The position numbers and the translations under genes are program-made. Below, one piece after another: positions 55,319 through 64,000 of a stretch of 64,000 nt of DNA. Source of the stretch: Bacillota bacterium (lineage in GTDB: Bacteria > Bacillota > UBA4882 > UBA8346); assembly GCA_023426245.1 (NCBI GenBank), contig JAFABB010000024.1, forward strand, positions 1-64,000. The letters run 5' to 3'. Position 1 is the stretch's first letter, and each line of letters starts with the position of its first letter. Below the pieces are notes generated by a model. That model saw nothing but the letters and a program-made list of their open reading frames with translations. It was not told the origin of the DNA and did not search any database.

Positions 55319-56302
55319 TCACACCGTCGCATAGCCCAACGATTCCAGATGTATTCTCAGCCCGTCCTTTAACGGGGTGGATGGGCACCGGACTCCGGTC
55401 GCGCGCAATTTGCTCAAGTCGTAAATCCGGTGGTTCAGATGACCGGCGAACTCAGGATGGGCACTCCCATAGCCGGTCAGAGGGATTTCCTTTATCGTAA
55501 CTCGTTTTCCCAAAAGCTCACCAATAAGTTCATAGTAAATGCGATTTTCAACCGCCTTTGGACCACCGATACAAAAGATTTCTCCGAAGGTTTTTTGAAT
55601 GGCTACGCAGTCCAGCATTGCCACGGCCAAGTCATCAACGAAGATCGGCTGGGTGAGGTAAATACCGCCCGCTACAAGTGATAGAGGCATGCCCATTGTA
55701 ATCAGATCGGGCAGCTCCTGTTGACGGCTGTGTTCAGGATAACAGCCGATTAAAAATCCGGGTCCGTAGATATGTCCAGGCCGGAAAAGAGTCACCGCCA
55801 AGGAAGCCTGTTCTGCTTTTTGCTTTTCCTCCTCCCAATGGCGTAGAAATACTTTCTCCATTTTGCGTTTATTCCCCGCATAGCTTCCCTCGGGCAAGTC
55901 TTTCCCGTCCACCACATAATAGTCTGTTTCCTCCGTTTGAGGAGTTTCCTTATGGGTGGGATCGTAGACGGAATCAGTGGAAACCACCACCAACCTTCTG
56001 CTCACTTGTGGTAATACTCGCAAATCCTGTCCAGCATGGAATTCATTCATACAAATGCAATCAAATACGACATCCCACTGGACGCCTGCACCCATGACCG
56101 CACTCTGGAAGGCATCCTCGTCATTACGGTCCGCGACGATGGATTGAACCCCTTCCCCCAGTGGGCGCATGCCCCTTGTCAAAGCCCACACCTGATACTC
56201 ATCTTGCGCCATAGTGGCCAAGCGTCCGCTTAAGCCCCCGCTTCCGCCGATAATGAGAGCATTCTTTCTTGCGTTCTGATTTTTCTCCATGTGGAAACCC
56301 AT
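55319..56302 (-). CDS. NAD-dependent epimerase/dehydratase family protein
   Basis: This 327-residue Rossmann protein has the nucleotide motif IIGGSGGLSG near the N-terminus, the catalytic-type YAGNK (Tyr/Lys), and RPGHIYGPG, as in extended SDR proteins. Members act on sugar nucleotides, aldonates or uronates; with a GH67 enzyme and an oxidoreductase in the cluster, a uronate or sugar-acid substrate is a fair guess. The start is ambiguous: the ATG at 56302 lies directly after AAAAAAGG and a second ATG follows four codons later. Confidence 0.82.
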   Translation of the reverse strand: MGFHMEKNQNARKNALIIGGSGGLSGRLATMAQDEYQVWALTRGMRPLGEGVQSIVADRNDEDAFQSAVMGAGVQWDVVFDCICMNEFHAGQDLRVLPQVSRRLVVVSTDSVYDPTHKETPQTEETDYYVVDGKDLPEGSYAGNKRKMEKVFLRHWEEEKQKAEQASLAVTLFRPGHIYGPGFLIGCYPEHSRQQELPDLITMGMPLSLVAGGIYLTQPIFVDDLAVAMLDCVAIQKTFGEIFCIGGPKAVENRIYYELIGELLGKRVTIKEIPLTGYGSAHPEFAGHLNHRIYDLSKLRATGVRCPSTPLKDGLRIHLESLGYATV

Positions 56303-56344
56303 CCTTTTTTCCTATCAATCTGGATCTTATCTAAAAAAAATGGT

Positions 56345-58315
56345 TTATAGTTTTATGTAAAACGGCGACGCCGGTAGCCCCTTTTTGTTACAAAGGTTAG
56401 CTTCTTTCGGAGTATTGGAATAAGCGTAGCGCACAGCAATAATCTTTGGAACAACATTCACCTCCAACCCCGCAATAGGTAAAACTATGCGGTTTTCGGC
56501 AATCGTTCCGGTGACAGGAGTTATTATTACTTCGCCTGTTAGCTTCTTACGCCATTCAATTTCAAATCCGCCCGGCGCCTTTCCGTCTGTGGTCACTAAG
56601 CCATTGGCGGCGTTGGCGAATTGCAGAATTAACGTTTCAGATTCGCACCCTTTCTCTACACCGGTAATCAGCGGACTGAGCCAGTCGCCGCTTTCCCCAT
56701 ATACCTCTTGAAAAGCCGCATAGGCCAAACGTTGTCCGATAGGCATTTTCCCCCTCGGATGCAAATCGTTTTCCTCCCCGCAGTCAATGGATACAACCAA
56801 AGCGGTATGAGGAATCGAGGTAAGGGTCCTTTGCATATCGCGAAAAGCTACCCAATGAACGGCGTCTTCCTGATCATAATTGGGCAACTGGACAAAAAGT
56901 ACTGGAAGCTTCGGCATACACCACTTTTCTCGCCATAAGTCAGTCAAACGGCTGAAATAAGCAGAATATCGTTCATACTCGTCGGCGTTGCTCTCCCCCT
57001 GATACCATAAAATACCCTTAAGGGGAAAATCATGAAGCGGGGCGTTCATCGCTTGGTACATGCCGGTGGGAATCCTTTCGAAAAAGGTTGGTTCCGCCAG
57101 AGGGGCCATGTCGGCACCCCGGACGTATTCCCAACCATCGGAAAGGTCCATCTCGGTTCCATCCCACAGCAGGCAACGTTTCTTCCCTTTTGTAAAACAT
57201 CCCCGCCCGTGGAGAGCAGCGACACGGATGGTGATTTCATTGCAGCCCACCGGTAACCCGGCGGGAAGTTCATATTCCCGGGGTGGGTATTGGTAAGTGA
57301 TATTACCCACCCGAACCCCATTCAAATAGGTCACATCAGCGTCCCGAATTGTGCCGAGGGATAGGCGCGCGGGTTTTCCCGCCAGTTCCGGAGGAATCTC
57401 AACCGCTTTACGAAACCAGATAACGCCGGGGTTTTGTAGCCCCGCGATCCCGTCCCAAGGAATGTTAAGGGTGATCCCTCGCCAAGGCGAAGCCGCTTTC
57501 ATACCCCGATCCAAGCGGTCTAAATCTTCCCACCATTGTTTAATCCGTTGGGCGTCGCTTGCCAGCGTGTTTTTTACATAAAAATCATCCGCGCACCGTT
57601 CCGCCAAGTTCAGGTCGGCTGGAAAATCCAGCAGTTTCTCGCGAGAGAGCCATGACTGGATGCGGGTCCCTCCTACAGCGGTCAAAATCAATCCAATTGG
57701 GACATGGTAGGTTTCGTAGAGGGTTTTGGCGAAAAAGAACCCAACAGCACTGAAATGCCGTGTATCCAGTGGTGTAGCTGAAATCCACTCACCGCCGGAT
57801 AGTTCCAAGCGTTCCTCTTTAAAATCCCATTCAATAGGGACCAGAAATTGACGGACAGGGACCTCCCTCAGTTCATCGGCAGGTTCGGAGCCTGGTTGAC
57901 TGGGAAAAGGCTCATTGGAAGACTGGGAGTCCATAGTGATTCCTATCCGATAATCCTGGGGATAACGGTATTTTACCCGCTCCATAGGGAGTTCCATGTT
58001 GGACTGGCCTGCCAGCAAATAAACATCTCCGAAGTATATATCCTTGAAAGCCAGGAACTGATCGCCGCTGGAAAAGGTAAAACCATAAGGACCTCCCGCC
58101 GGAAAAGCCGGTAGGGATAGTTTCCACTTGCCGGAGGCGTCGGACCGGGTGGATCCGGTAAGGGCCCCTTTAATTTTCGATCGCACTATGACGTTAACAG
58201 TCCCGTTCGGTGTTGCCTTGCCCCGGATCACAACAGGGCAGCCCCTTTGCAGAACGGCATGATCCGAAACCATGGGCGTCACGGTAAAGGGTGATTTTTG
58301 GGAATCCGATTCCAT
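56345..58315 (-). CDS. sialate O-acetylesterase-family (SGNH) carbohydrate esterase
   Basis: The 656-residue cytoplasmic protein has an N-terminal beta domain (about 10-90) and the SGNH nucleophile Ser about 105 in LLAGQSNMELP. A jelly-roll carbohydrate-binding insert follows (about 275-405), then the block GILWYQGESN and the C-terminal His in DLHPRGK. In plant-polysaccharide clusters such enzymes deacetylate xylan or glucuronoxylan fragments rather than sialic acid. AAAGGA precedes the ATG, six bases after the permease stop. Confidence 0.88.
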   Translation of the reverse strand: MESDSQKSPFTVTPMVSDHAVLQRGCPVVIRGKATPNGTVNVIVRSKIKGALTGSTRSDASGKWKLSLPAFPAGGPYGFTFSSGDQFLAFKDIYFGDVYLLAGQSNMELPMERVKYRYPQDYRIGITMDSQSSNEPFPSQPGSEPADELREVPVRQFLVPIEWDFKEERLELSGGEWISATPLDTRHFSAVGFFFAKTLYETYHVPIGLILTAVGGTRIQSWLSREKLLDFPADLNLAERCADDFYVKNTLASDAQRIKQWWEDLDRLDRGMKAASPWRGITLNIPWDGIAGLQNPGVIWFRKAVEIPPELAGKPARLSLGTIRDADVTYLNGVRVGNITYQYPPREYELPAGLPVGCNEITIRVAALHGRGCFTKGKKRCLLWDGTEMDLSDGWEYVRGADMAPLAEPTFFERIPTGMYQAMNAPLHDFPLKGILWYQGESNADEYERYSAYFSRLTDLWREKWCMPKLPVLFVQLPNYDQEDAVHWVAFRDMQRTLTSIPHTALVVSIDCGEENDLHPRGKMPIGQRLAYAAFQEVYGESGDWLSPLITGVEKGCESETLILQFANAANGLVTTDGKAPGGFEIEWRKKLTGEVIITPVTGTIAENRIVLPIAGLEVNVVPKIIAVRYAYSNTPKEANLCNKKGLPASPFYIKL

Positions 58316-58321
58316 AAAAAT

Positions 58322-59212
58322 TTATCCTTTCACGCCCGTAGTCGTAACGCCTTCAACAAAATACTTTTGACAGGTAAAGAATAAAACCAGCGCCGGTATG
58401 AGCGCCAAGAAGGACATAGCCAAGATCTGGTTCCATTGCACAATACCGCTGCTTTGATCGATAGACATTTTCAGAGCCAGGGCCACCGGATACTTCTCCA
58501 GGCTGGTCACATAAATGAGTGGTCCTAAAAAGTCATTGAAGCTCCACACGAACTGGAAGATGATACAACTGATCAGGGCGGGCTTTAAGACCGGCACCAG
58601 GGTGTACCAAAGAATCTGAAAGGAATTACAGCCGTCGATAGTCGCCGCCTCATCCAGATAAGTCGGCGTAGAACGTAAAAATTGAATGAGCATAAAGACG
58701 AAAAACGGCTCGTTGGCAAAGACCGCCGGCGCGATGAGGGGCACATAGGTGTCTAAGAGGCCCAACTGTTTCCAGAGCAGATAGAGGGGGATCCGGGTCA
58801 CCACCGCCGGCAGGAACATCGTCGCCATTAACAGGGAAAAAAGTATTTTTTTAAACGGAAAATTAAAACGGGCAAAGCCGTAAGCCGTCAGCGCGCTGGT
58901 AACAAGGGTAAAAAAGATCTTCGGCAATACGAACGCAAAGGTATTGCCGAAGAAGGTTGTAAATGAATAGGACGTCCGGGTTCTCCATCCTTCGATATAA
59001 GGTGTGAAGTCAAAGTGGCCGGGGATGAAATTAATGGATGTAAAAATTTCATTGTTGGTTTTGAAGGTCGCCCCCAGCAGCCAAAGAATAGGATATATCA
59101 TGATCATCGCGACAACGGTCAGGATGATATGGCGGGTGATGGCAGCGATCATCCGGCTTCGCCGCTTATTTTGTTCTATCAGGCTGGGTGTACATGTCTG
59201 TTGTCTAGCCAT
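58322..59212 (-). CDS. carbohydrate ABC transporter permease (MalG type)
   Basis: The 296-residue permease has six predicted helices and the EAA loop LDEAATIDGCNSFQILWYTLVP. It lies three bases downstream of the other permease gene and is followed by the esterase gene at once. Part of the glucuronoxylan cluster. Confidence 0.9.
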   Translation of the reverse strand: MARQQTCTPSLIEQNKRRSRMIAAITRHIILTVVAMIMIYPILWLLGATFKTNNEIFTSINFIPGHFDFTPYIEGWRTRTSYSFTTFFGNTFAFVLPKIFFTLVTSALTAYGFARFNFPFKKILFSLLMATMFLPAVVTRIPLYLLWKQLGLLDTYVPLIAPAVFANEPFFVFMLIQFLRSTPTYLDEAATIDGCNSFQILWYTLVPVLKPALISCIIFQFVWSFNDFLGPLIYVTSLEKYPVALALKMSIDQSSGIVQWNQILAMSFLALIPALVLFFTCQKYFVEGVTTTGVKG

Positions 59213-59215
59213 GAT

Positions 59216-60091
59216 TTACCGACCACCTTCGTCCGAGTAAAATACCCACTTATCCTGTGTGGTGAAAAGCGCTACGGTGACGCCGACAATAATCACGAAC
59301 AACACCCAGCTTGCGGCGCTGGCGTAACCCATATTAAAGAACTTAAAGGCGTTATCATAGACAAACATACTTGTCAAATAGGTGGCGTTTAAGGGGCCCT
59401 TTCCGGTCACCAGATAAGGCCCGTTAAATTCCTGGAAGGCGTTAACCAATTGCATGACCAGATTAAAAAAGATGGCTGGGGTAATCAGCGGAATGGTGAT
59501 CCAAAAGAAAGAGCGCACTTTACCCGCACCATCACAGATGGCTGCTTCATAAAGATCCTGCGGCACATCCTTTAAAGCCGCCAGAAAGATCAGCATCGCG
59601 GAACCAAATTGCCACACTTTAAGGAGAATGATTACTGTGATGGCTCCACCGGTAGAGGACAACCACGAAACAGGCGCGATACCGAAAATACCGATAAACC
59701 GGTTGATAAAACCATCCTGCTGGAAGAGGAAACGCCATAACACCGCAACCGCCACATTTCCGCCAAGGAGCGACGGCACATAGTAAGCGGTCCGGTAAAA
59801 GTTAATGGCTCTAAGCTTGAAATTCAAAATAAAAGCGATAAAAAGCGCGAACACCAATTGCAAAGGCACGGTAATCACTGTGTATTGCAGTGTCGCTACC
59901 AGGGTTCCGATAAATTCCCGGTCCCTAAAGAGTTTTAGATAGTTGCCGAGTCCGATAAAATGGGGATCCCGGACCAGATTGTAGTCGGTAAAGCCAATGA
60001 TTAGCGCATGAGCGAATGGGTAAACCGTTAAAAAAAATATTCCGGCAAGCCATGGAAGAATATACAACAAACCAATTTTGCTATTTTTCAA
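59216..60091 (-). CDS. carbohydrate ABC transporter permease (MalF type)
   Basis: The 291-residue permease has six predicted helices and the EAA loop LYEAAICDGAGKVRSFFWI. A TTG at about 60091 is preferred because GGAGG lies eight bases upstream and the protein then begins like other permeases (KNSKIGLLYILPWL). The frame extends to a GTG at 60139. A hairpin separates it from the binding-protein gene. Confidence 0.88.
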   Translation of the reverse strand: MKNSKIGLLYILPWLAGIFFLTVYPFAHALIIGFTDYNLVRDPHFIGLGNYLKLFRDREFIGTLVATLQYTVITVPLQLVFALFIAFILNFKLRAINFYRTAYYVPSLLGGNVAVAVLWRFLFQQDGFINRFIGIFGIAPVSWLSSTGGAITVIILLKVWQFGSAMLIFLAALKDVPQDLYEAAICDGAGKVRSFFWITIPLITPAIFFNLVMQLVNAFQEFNGPYLVTGKGPLNATYLTSMFVYDNAFKFFNMGYASAASWVLFVIIVGVTVALFTTQDKWVFYSDEGGR

Positions 60092-60166
60092 AAAATCTTC
60101 CCTCCATTCCAGCGGTGCTAAAAAACTGCCATATGTCACGCGCCAAAAGGCTCCTCATACTGACGT

Positions 60167-60190
60167 GCGGGAGATACGAATTTCTCCCGC
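60167..60190 (-). promoter_or_regulatory. intercistronic stem-loop between binding protein and permeases
   Basis: GCGGGAGA and TCTCCCGC form an 8-bp GC-rich stem with an 8-base loop and no T-run. A second small hairpin (AACGCG/CGCGTT, about 60209-60226) lies between it and the binding-protein stop. It parallels the hairpin at 26450 and may stabilise the upstream message. Confidence 0.55.
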
Positions 60191-60228
60191 GACATCCTTG
60201 CCATATGGTTAACGCGTGCGCGCGCGTT

Positions 60229-61548
60229 TTAGATCGAACGCCCTTCCTTGCCATACTGTTTCTTTAACTTGGCGACTTCTTCGCTGTTGGCGTCGTAGAT
60301 GGCCTGAGCGGCTTGCTCAGCGGTCAGCTTGCCGAACTCAAAAGCTTCATAATTACTCTCGTAAGCGTTTGTAAAGATAGCGTCCTCAAAAATCGGAGAG
60401 TTGTTGATGACCTGTGCCTTTTCGGTAAAATCATAGGCCTCTTTCACCGGTCCCGTGATTTGGCCACCTTTTTCCAATTCCGCTTTGGCGGATCTGGAAG
60501 CCACCATGCCGCGGGTGCTGCCCATCAATTTAACGCCTGCGGGATCATTTAAAATATACTGTAAGAATTCCGCCGCCGCCCGCGGGCTCTTGGAATTCTT
60601 AGAAATAGCGAAAGTCATGGATGGTTTTGCCATAGTCCCTTTAAATACTGCGCCGTCGATGATTGGTAAATTCGCGATTACCATCTGGTCACCCTTTTCC
60701 GCCAGAGTTGCCGCATTGGAGGCTACACCGCCGCTCCATTCCAGCACCCCCACATAACCACCTTGAATGTACTTGGCGTTTTGAGCAATGGAAACCGGAT
60801 TGGATCCTACATTTTCGATATAGTCTTTTCTGGAACAGAACACATGAGCGTCTACCAAATTCTTATACCAGGCGAGGGCCTCCCTATAGTCGTCCACCGT
60901 ATAGTTCATACTCAAGTCGTCTGCAAATTCACCTTTGCCGGTCTTCTGTTGCAAGTAATAAATGGCGGCGAAGCGGAAGGTGGGGCTGACAATCAGATAT
61001 GTATTGGGATTTTTAGCCGTAAATTTTTTTGCGGTCGCTTTGTATTCCTCAAAGGTTTTGGGAATCTCGCTGATGCCAAGCCGCTGGTAAGCGGATTTAT
61101 TCGCAAAGAAACACAGAGTGTTCTGGCCATAAGGGATAACTTGCTGGGAACCGCCGGTCTTACCTGCCACTAAAAATTTGGGATCATACTGGGAAAAATC
61201 AAAAATCTCCTTAACTTTGTCTAAATCGTAGAATCCGTCGCCATGGGGGCTGTACTGCAATACCCATGGAAAGTTGACGGTCATGACATCCGAAGGATTT
61301 CCCCCCGCATAACGGGTTGCAAACACTTCGTCCAGATTGCCGAAGCCTGAAGGCTGGCCGACAACTTCAATCTCTCCTTTATGGGCGGTATTGAAGGCGT
61401 CGATGGCTTTCTGGGTCGCCTGATGACGGTCGTCATTACCCCACCAGGAAAAGTTAATTTTCTCCACCTTCTTCTCCCCACAACCGGTCAAAAGTGCTCC
61501 GACGAAAATGAATCCAATAATTGCGCTTATAATGCCGAATTTTCTCAT
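60229..61548 (-). CDS. sugar ABC transporter substrate-binding lipoprotein
   Basis: The 439-residue family 1 binding protein has a lipoprotein signal peptide with lipobox LLTGC (Cys at about residue 22), so it is anchored to the outer face of the membrane. INFSWWGND and NFPWVLQY are typical. The ATG at 61548 follows GGGGGGAAG; the frame extends to 61698 without support. It is the first gene of the importer operon beside the GH67 gene, so aldouronic-acid oligosaccharides from glucuronoxylan are the likely cargo. Confidence 0.92.
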   Translation of the reverse strand: MRKFGIISAIIGFIFVGALLTGCGEKKVEKINFSWWGNDDRHQATQKAIDAFNTAHKGEIEVVGQPSGFGNLDEVFATRYAGGNPSDVMTVNFPWVLQYSPHGDGFYDLDKVKEIFDFSQYDPKFLVAGKTGGSQQVIPYGQNTLCFFANKSAYQRLGISEIPKTFEEYKATAKKFTAKNPNTYLIVSPTFRFAAIYYLQQKTGKGEFADDLSMNYTVDDYREALAWYKNLVDAHVFCSRKDYIENVGSNPVSIAQNAKYIQGGYVGVLEWSGGVASNAATLAEKGDQMVIANLPIIDGAVFKGTMAKPSMTFAISKNSKSPRAAAEFLQYILNDPAGVKLMGSTRGMVASRSAKAELEKGGQITGPVKEAYDFTEKAQVINNSPIFEDAIFTNAYESNYEAFEFGKLTAEQAAQAIYDANSEEVAKLKKQYGKEGRSI

Positions 61549-61723
61549 TTTCTTCCCCCCTTTTCTTTGACTTGCCGTGTTTCGATATTTTTTTAATATA
61601 GATAAATACTTACCAACCTCCTTTATTGATTCTAAAGTATCTTTATAAATATCTGCCACAAAATAGTCATGAATGAAGCAATCGCATGTTTCGGCCAAGG
61701 AATCCCTAAGTTTCTCTTCTCTC

Positions 61724-63673
61724 TTATGGATAAATCAATCTGCCCTTCTCATCTCCGATTCCAGACTTGCGATAAAAGTAAGTGTTGATCTGGTCGCGCC
61801 ATTCCCGCGCGCTCCGCAACTGCTCCTCCAATCGTTCCCGGACATTTAAGAAACTTGCTTCATCGACTTTTCCCTCCAGGCTTTCCCAAAGGGCGATAAA
61901 CTTCTCGACTTTCGCGAATCCCTCGAAGTGAGCATCATAAATATGCTGGATTACGGTTTTACCGCTTCGCAAAACATGGGTGTAAGGCACATGATGAAAA
62001 AAGAGTAAAAACGCATCGGGGCAAGTCCGCAGCGACTCGTACTCCGCGCAACGCTCCTTGGAGTATTGAGCGGTGTAGCCGGTTCCCGTGGCGACGGAAC
62101 GTTCCCGGCCGACTCCCTCCCGATCCGCGTAATGGTAAGTCCCCCAACGGTCATACTCATAGCCGTCAATATCCACCCCATAATGATGCCCCGGTTTGCA
62201 CATGAAACCGACGGCCAAGGGACAGGTATAGTCCTCGTAAGCAGCCTGGGAAGCGATTAGGATGGTTACCACCTTGACGGCGTCTTCCTTCGAAAGATCA
62301 AAACTAAGCCAGGCCCACTCCTTGGCTATCTCCTCGGAAGACAGGCTATTGTCCCAAATTAGCCGCCCGTAACCGTAAAGGTTGGCTTGGGCCAGCTTAT
62401 GTCCGGTCCAGTTGGCGTCCATTCCCACATTGACCACGGCAGAAACGCCGCTATTGGCAGGTGTCGGCGACTGTGTCCGAATAACGTTCTTGATATATGC
62501 CCCTGCTCCATGCATGGTGTCATAATCCAACGTCTCTTTCCACATAGGAACCAGATAACACACGTGCCGCTGCTGTCCCGTATATTCCTGTGTCACTTGA
62601 AACTCCAAAGTCTGGTTGGTCTTTTTCAGTGCTCCAAACAAGGGGGAGTGTGGTTCCCGGATCTGGAAATCAATCGGCCCGTTTTTAATCTGCAAGACCA
62701 CATTATCGTCGAAACATCCGTCCAGCGGTTTGAAAATATCGTAAGCGGCCCGGGCCCGATCTACAGTCCGGTCCCGCCAATCCTGGGCGCAATTGTAAAC
62801 AAAACAACGCCAGATGACGAGCCCGCCGTAGGGGCTGATTGCCCGCGCCAACATATTGGCGCCTTCGGCGTGATTTCTGCCATAGGTGAATGGTCCCGGT
62901 TCTCCTTCAGAGTCGGCTTTCACCAGAAAACCCGCAAAATCAAGGATTGACTCGTAAATCCCCGCCACGGTCCGTTCCCACCAACGGATGACCGCCGGAT
63001 CGAGGGGGTCGGCCGTGGGCAGGCCGCCCACTCTCATAGGCGCGGCATAATTAATGCAAAGGAAAGTTTTGATTCCATAAGCGGCGAAAACACCCGCAAT
63101 TTGTTTAATATCAGGCAGTGCGTTCGTTATAAAGGCGGCTTCCAACTTCTTGACATTCACATTGTTGACGGAAACGGCGTTAATGCCCACCGACGCCAGG
63201 AGTCTTGCGTATTGACGAACCAACTCCAAATTGCCCCGAAAACGGTTATTCTCATAATAAATGGATTCTCCGGCGTAGCCCCTTTCGATGGAGCCGTCAA
63301 AGTTATCCCAGTGATTGAGCATCCGGAGATGTTGGTCCGGAACGGAACGATAGGGAAAGGTGTCGGCATCTGTATTAACCAACCGGTGCAAAGCGAACAT
63401 ACCGTAAAGTAGGGCCGCCTCTGTGGCGCCATGTACGGTGAAGCCGTCGGTGGTATTAGCGATGATGAAACCTTCATTGCCGAGGCTCGCATCGTTAACC
63501 AGGATAAAACGGACCGAGGCTTCGCCGCTTACTTTCGTTACCCCTTTAAACAGCGCGGGAAATTCTCTTTGGATGGTTTTTGCCAGCGGTCCGTCGCTGG
63601 CGATGGAAAATGTTGAAAACGCGCTCGGTTTTTTTTGTTTAGTGAGCCAGCAAAGGTCGCGAATTGGTTTCAT
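61724..63673 (-). CDS. aguA: alpha-glucuronidase, GH67
   Basis: The 649-residue cytoplasmic enzyme removes 4-O-methyl-glucuronic acid from xylo-oligosaccharides. The GH67 catalytic residues are recognisable: the acid in ADSEGEPGPFTYGR (Glu about 256), the Asp in NGPIDFQ (about 335) and the Glu in TQEYTG (about 363). Length and domain order (small N-terminal alpha/beta domain, TIM barrel, C-terminal helical domain) are normal. AGGAGG precedes the ATG. It lies between the partial oxidoreductase gene and the ABC operon, all on the minus strand. Confidence 0.95.
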   Translation of the reverse strand: MKPIRDLCWLTKQKKPSAFSTFSIASDGPLAKTIQREFPALFKGVTKVSGEASVRFILVNDASLGNEGFIIANTTDGFTVHGATEAALLYGMFALHRLVNTDADTFPYRSVPDQHLRMLNHWDNFDGSIERGYAGESIYYENNRFRGNLELVRQYARLLASVGINAVSVNNVNVKKLEAAFITNALPDIKQIAGVFAAYGIKTFLCINYAAPMRVGGLPTADPLDPAVIRWWERTVAGIYESILDFAGFLVKADSEGEPGPFTYGRNHAEGANMLARAISPYGGLVIWRCFVYNCAQDWRDRTVDRARAAYDIFKPLDGCFDDNVVLQIKNGPIDFQIREPHSPLFGALKKTNQTLEFQVTQEYTGQQRHVCYLVPMWKETLDYDTMHGAGAYIKNVIRTQSPTPANSGVSAVVNVGMDANWTGHKLAQANLYGYGRLIWDNSLSSEEIAKEWAWLSFDLSKEDAVKVVTILIASQAAYEDYTCPLAVGFMCKPGHHYGVDIDGYEYDRWGTYHYADREGVGRERSVATGTGYTAQYSKERCAEYESLRTCPDAFLLFFHHVPYTHVLRSGKTVIQHIYDAHFEGFAKVEKFIALWESLEGKVDEASFLNVRERLEEQLRSAREWRDQINTYFYRKSGIGDEKGRLIYP

Positions 63674-63711
63674 TTTTGTGTTATCCTCCTGAAGTTTTAA
63701 AACATAAAGTT

Positions 63712-64000
63712 TTAAAGTGTAATCCCGATGTTTTGCGGATTGTCCCCTGACTGTTTTTTTTCGTGGAAATGGCTGACGCTTGCCAGCAACCCTTGCTTTG
63801 TATAAAAGGGATCATCCTCCTCTAGCGGCAGGGTGACCGTGGCCCTCGTAAAAGCGGATTTATAGATCGCAGCGACGACCTCAATGGCAAGCCTGCCGTC
63901 CATGCTACCCGCCACAGGTTGCCCGCCGATCTGAATACAACGGAGCATGTCTCCGATCTGTCCTTCGTGCCTTAAATGTTCCGGCGCGGGGAGCTCGTCA
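63712..64000 (-). CDS. C-terminal end of a Gfo/Idh/MocA-type oxidoreductase (partial)
   Basis: The frame is open to the right edge of the window, so the 5' part is missing. The visible 96 residues include GQIGDMLRCI and VAGSMDGRLAIEVVAAIYKSA, which match the C-terminal helix of Gfo/Idh/MocA NAD(P)-dependent sugar oxidoreductases. Beside the GH67 gene it may act on glucuronate or a related sugar. Confidence 0.75.
   Translation of the reverse strand, partial: DELPAPEHLRHEGQIGDMLRCIQIGGQPVAGSMDGRLAIEVVAAIYKSAFTRATVTLPLEEDDPFYTKQGLLASVSHFHEKKQSGDNPQNIGITL

Noticed and set aside
62387..62950. 187-codon open frame on the plus strand
   Set aside because: It is wholly antisense to the alpha-glucuronidase gene, whose catalytic motifs are intact, and has no ribosome binding site of note.
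1..64000. CRISPR arrays, tRNA or rRNA genes, complete insertion sequences, prophage genes
   Set aside because: No regularly spaced repeats, cloverleaf or rRNA-like sequence, transposase, integrase or phage structural genes were recognised.

Overview
The window looks like a chromosomal segment of a low- to mid-GC Gram-positive anaerobe (Bacillota/Firmicutes). The evidence is strong Shine-Dalgarno sites before nearly every gene, TTG and GTG starts, YesM/YesN-type two-component systems, LacI repressors, lipobox and Gram-positive type signal peptides, YdjI-like SPFH protein, and many carbohydrate ABC importers paired with cytoplasmic glycosidases and phosphorylases. The gene set resembles plant-polysaccharide fermenters such as Hydrogenispora-like bacteria, but the genus cannot be fixed from the sequence. 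No rRNA, tRNA, CRISPR array, complete insertion sequence or prophage was seen.

Layout. 1-6694: a nitrosative/redox stress module (ferredoxin-type protein, Hcp hydroxylamine reductase, Crp/Fnr regulator, HD protein) surrounding an SPFH/zinc-ribbon pair. A shared dyad GTATC-N4-GATAC lies at -41.5 of both the hcp and ferredoxin promoters and downstream of the crp promoter start. 6691-10011: a large hybrid sensor kinase. 10332-18930: a disaccharide import and phosphorolysis operon (binding protein, two permeases, a GH65 enzyme, and a beta-phosphoglucomutase-GH65 fusion), followed by a truncated sensor and a YesMN pair (19119-23265). 23829-24566: a secreted SH3-like protein. 24674-30334: a second sugar ABC operon, its LacI regulator and a GH30 glycosidase, linked by operator sites. 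30578-37408: housekeeping and accessory genes (CBS-pyrophosphatase, amidohydrolase, HxlR-MFS efflux pair, SDR, FrlD-like kinase). 37482-40158: a NitT/TauT-family ABC importer. 40544-43783: VOC protein, a tiny Cys-rich protein and a GH78-like rhamnosidase.

43784-48241 is the most accessory-looking part: a decayed membrane-protein gene, a frameshifted mini-gene, a secreted MACPF/perforin-like protein with a C-terminal beta-prism (MABP-like) domain, a YdcZ-type transporter with a zinc-ribbon tail, and a second decayed gene. 48242-54995: an unusual LacI-controlled operon joining a NitT/TauT-type ABC importer to an esterase, a class II sugar-bisphosphate aldolase and a PfkB sugar-phosphate kinase. 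55319-64000: a xylan side-chain cluster (GH67 alpha-glucuronidase, sugar ABC importer, sialate-O-acetylesterase-family enzyme, NAD epimerase-like protein and the end of a Gfo/Idh/MocA-type oxidoreductase).

Together the genes describe a cell that takes up several plant-derived oligosaccharides with separate regulated ABC systems and cleaves them inside the cell. The best candidates for something undescribed are the MACPF-MABP protein in its decayed neighbourhood, the NitT/TauT-aldolase-kinase operon, and the identically spaced Crp/Fnr sites that tie the Hcp module together.
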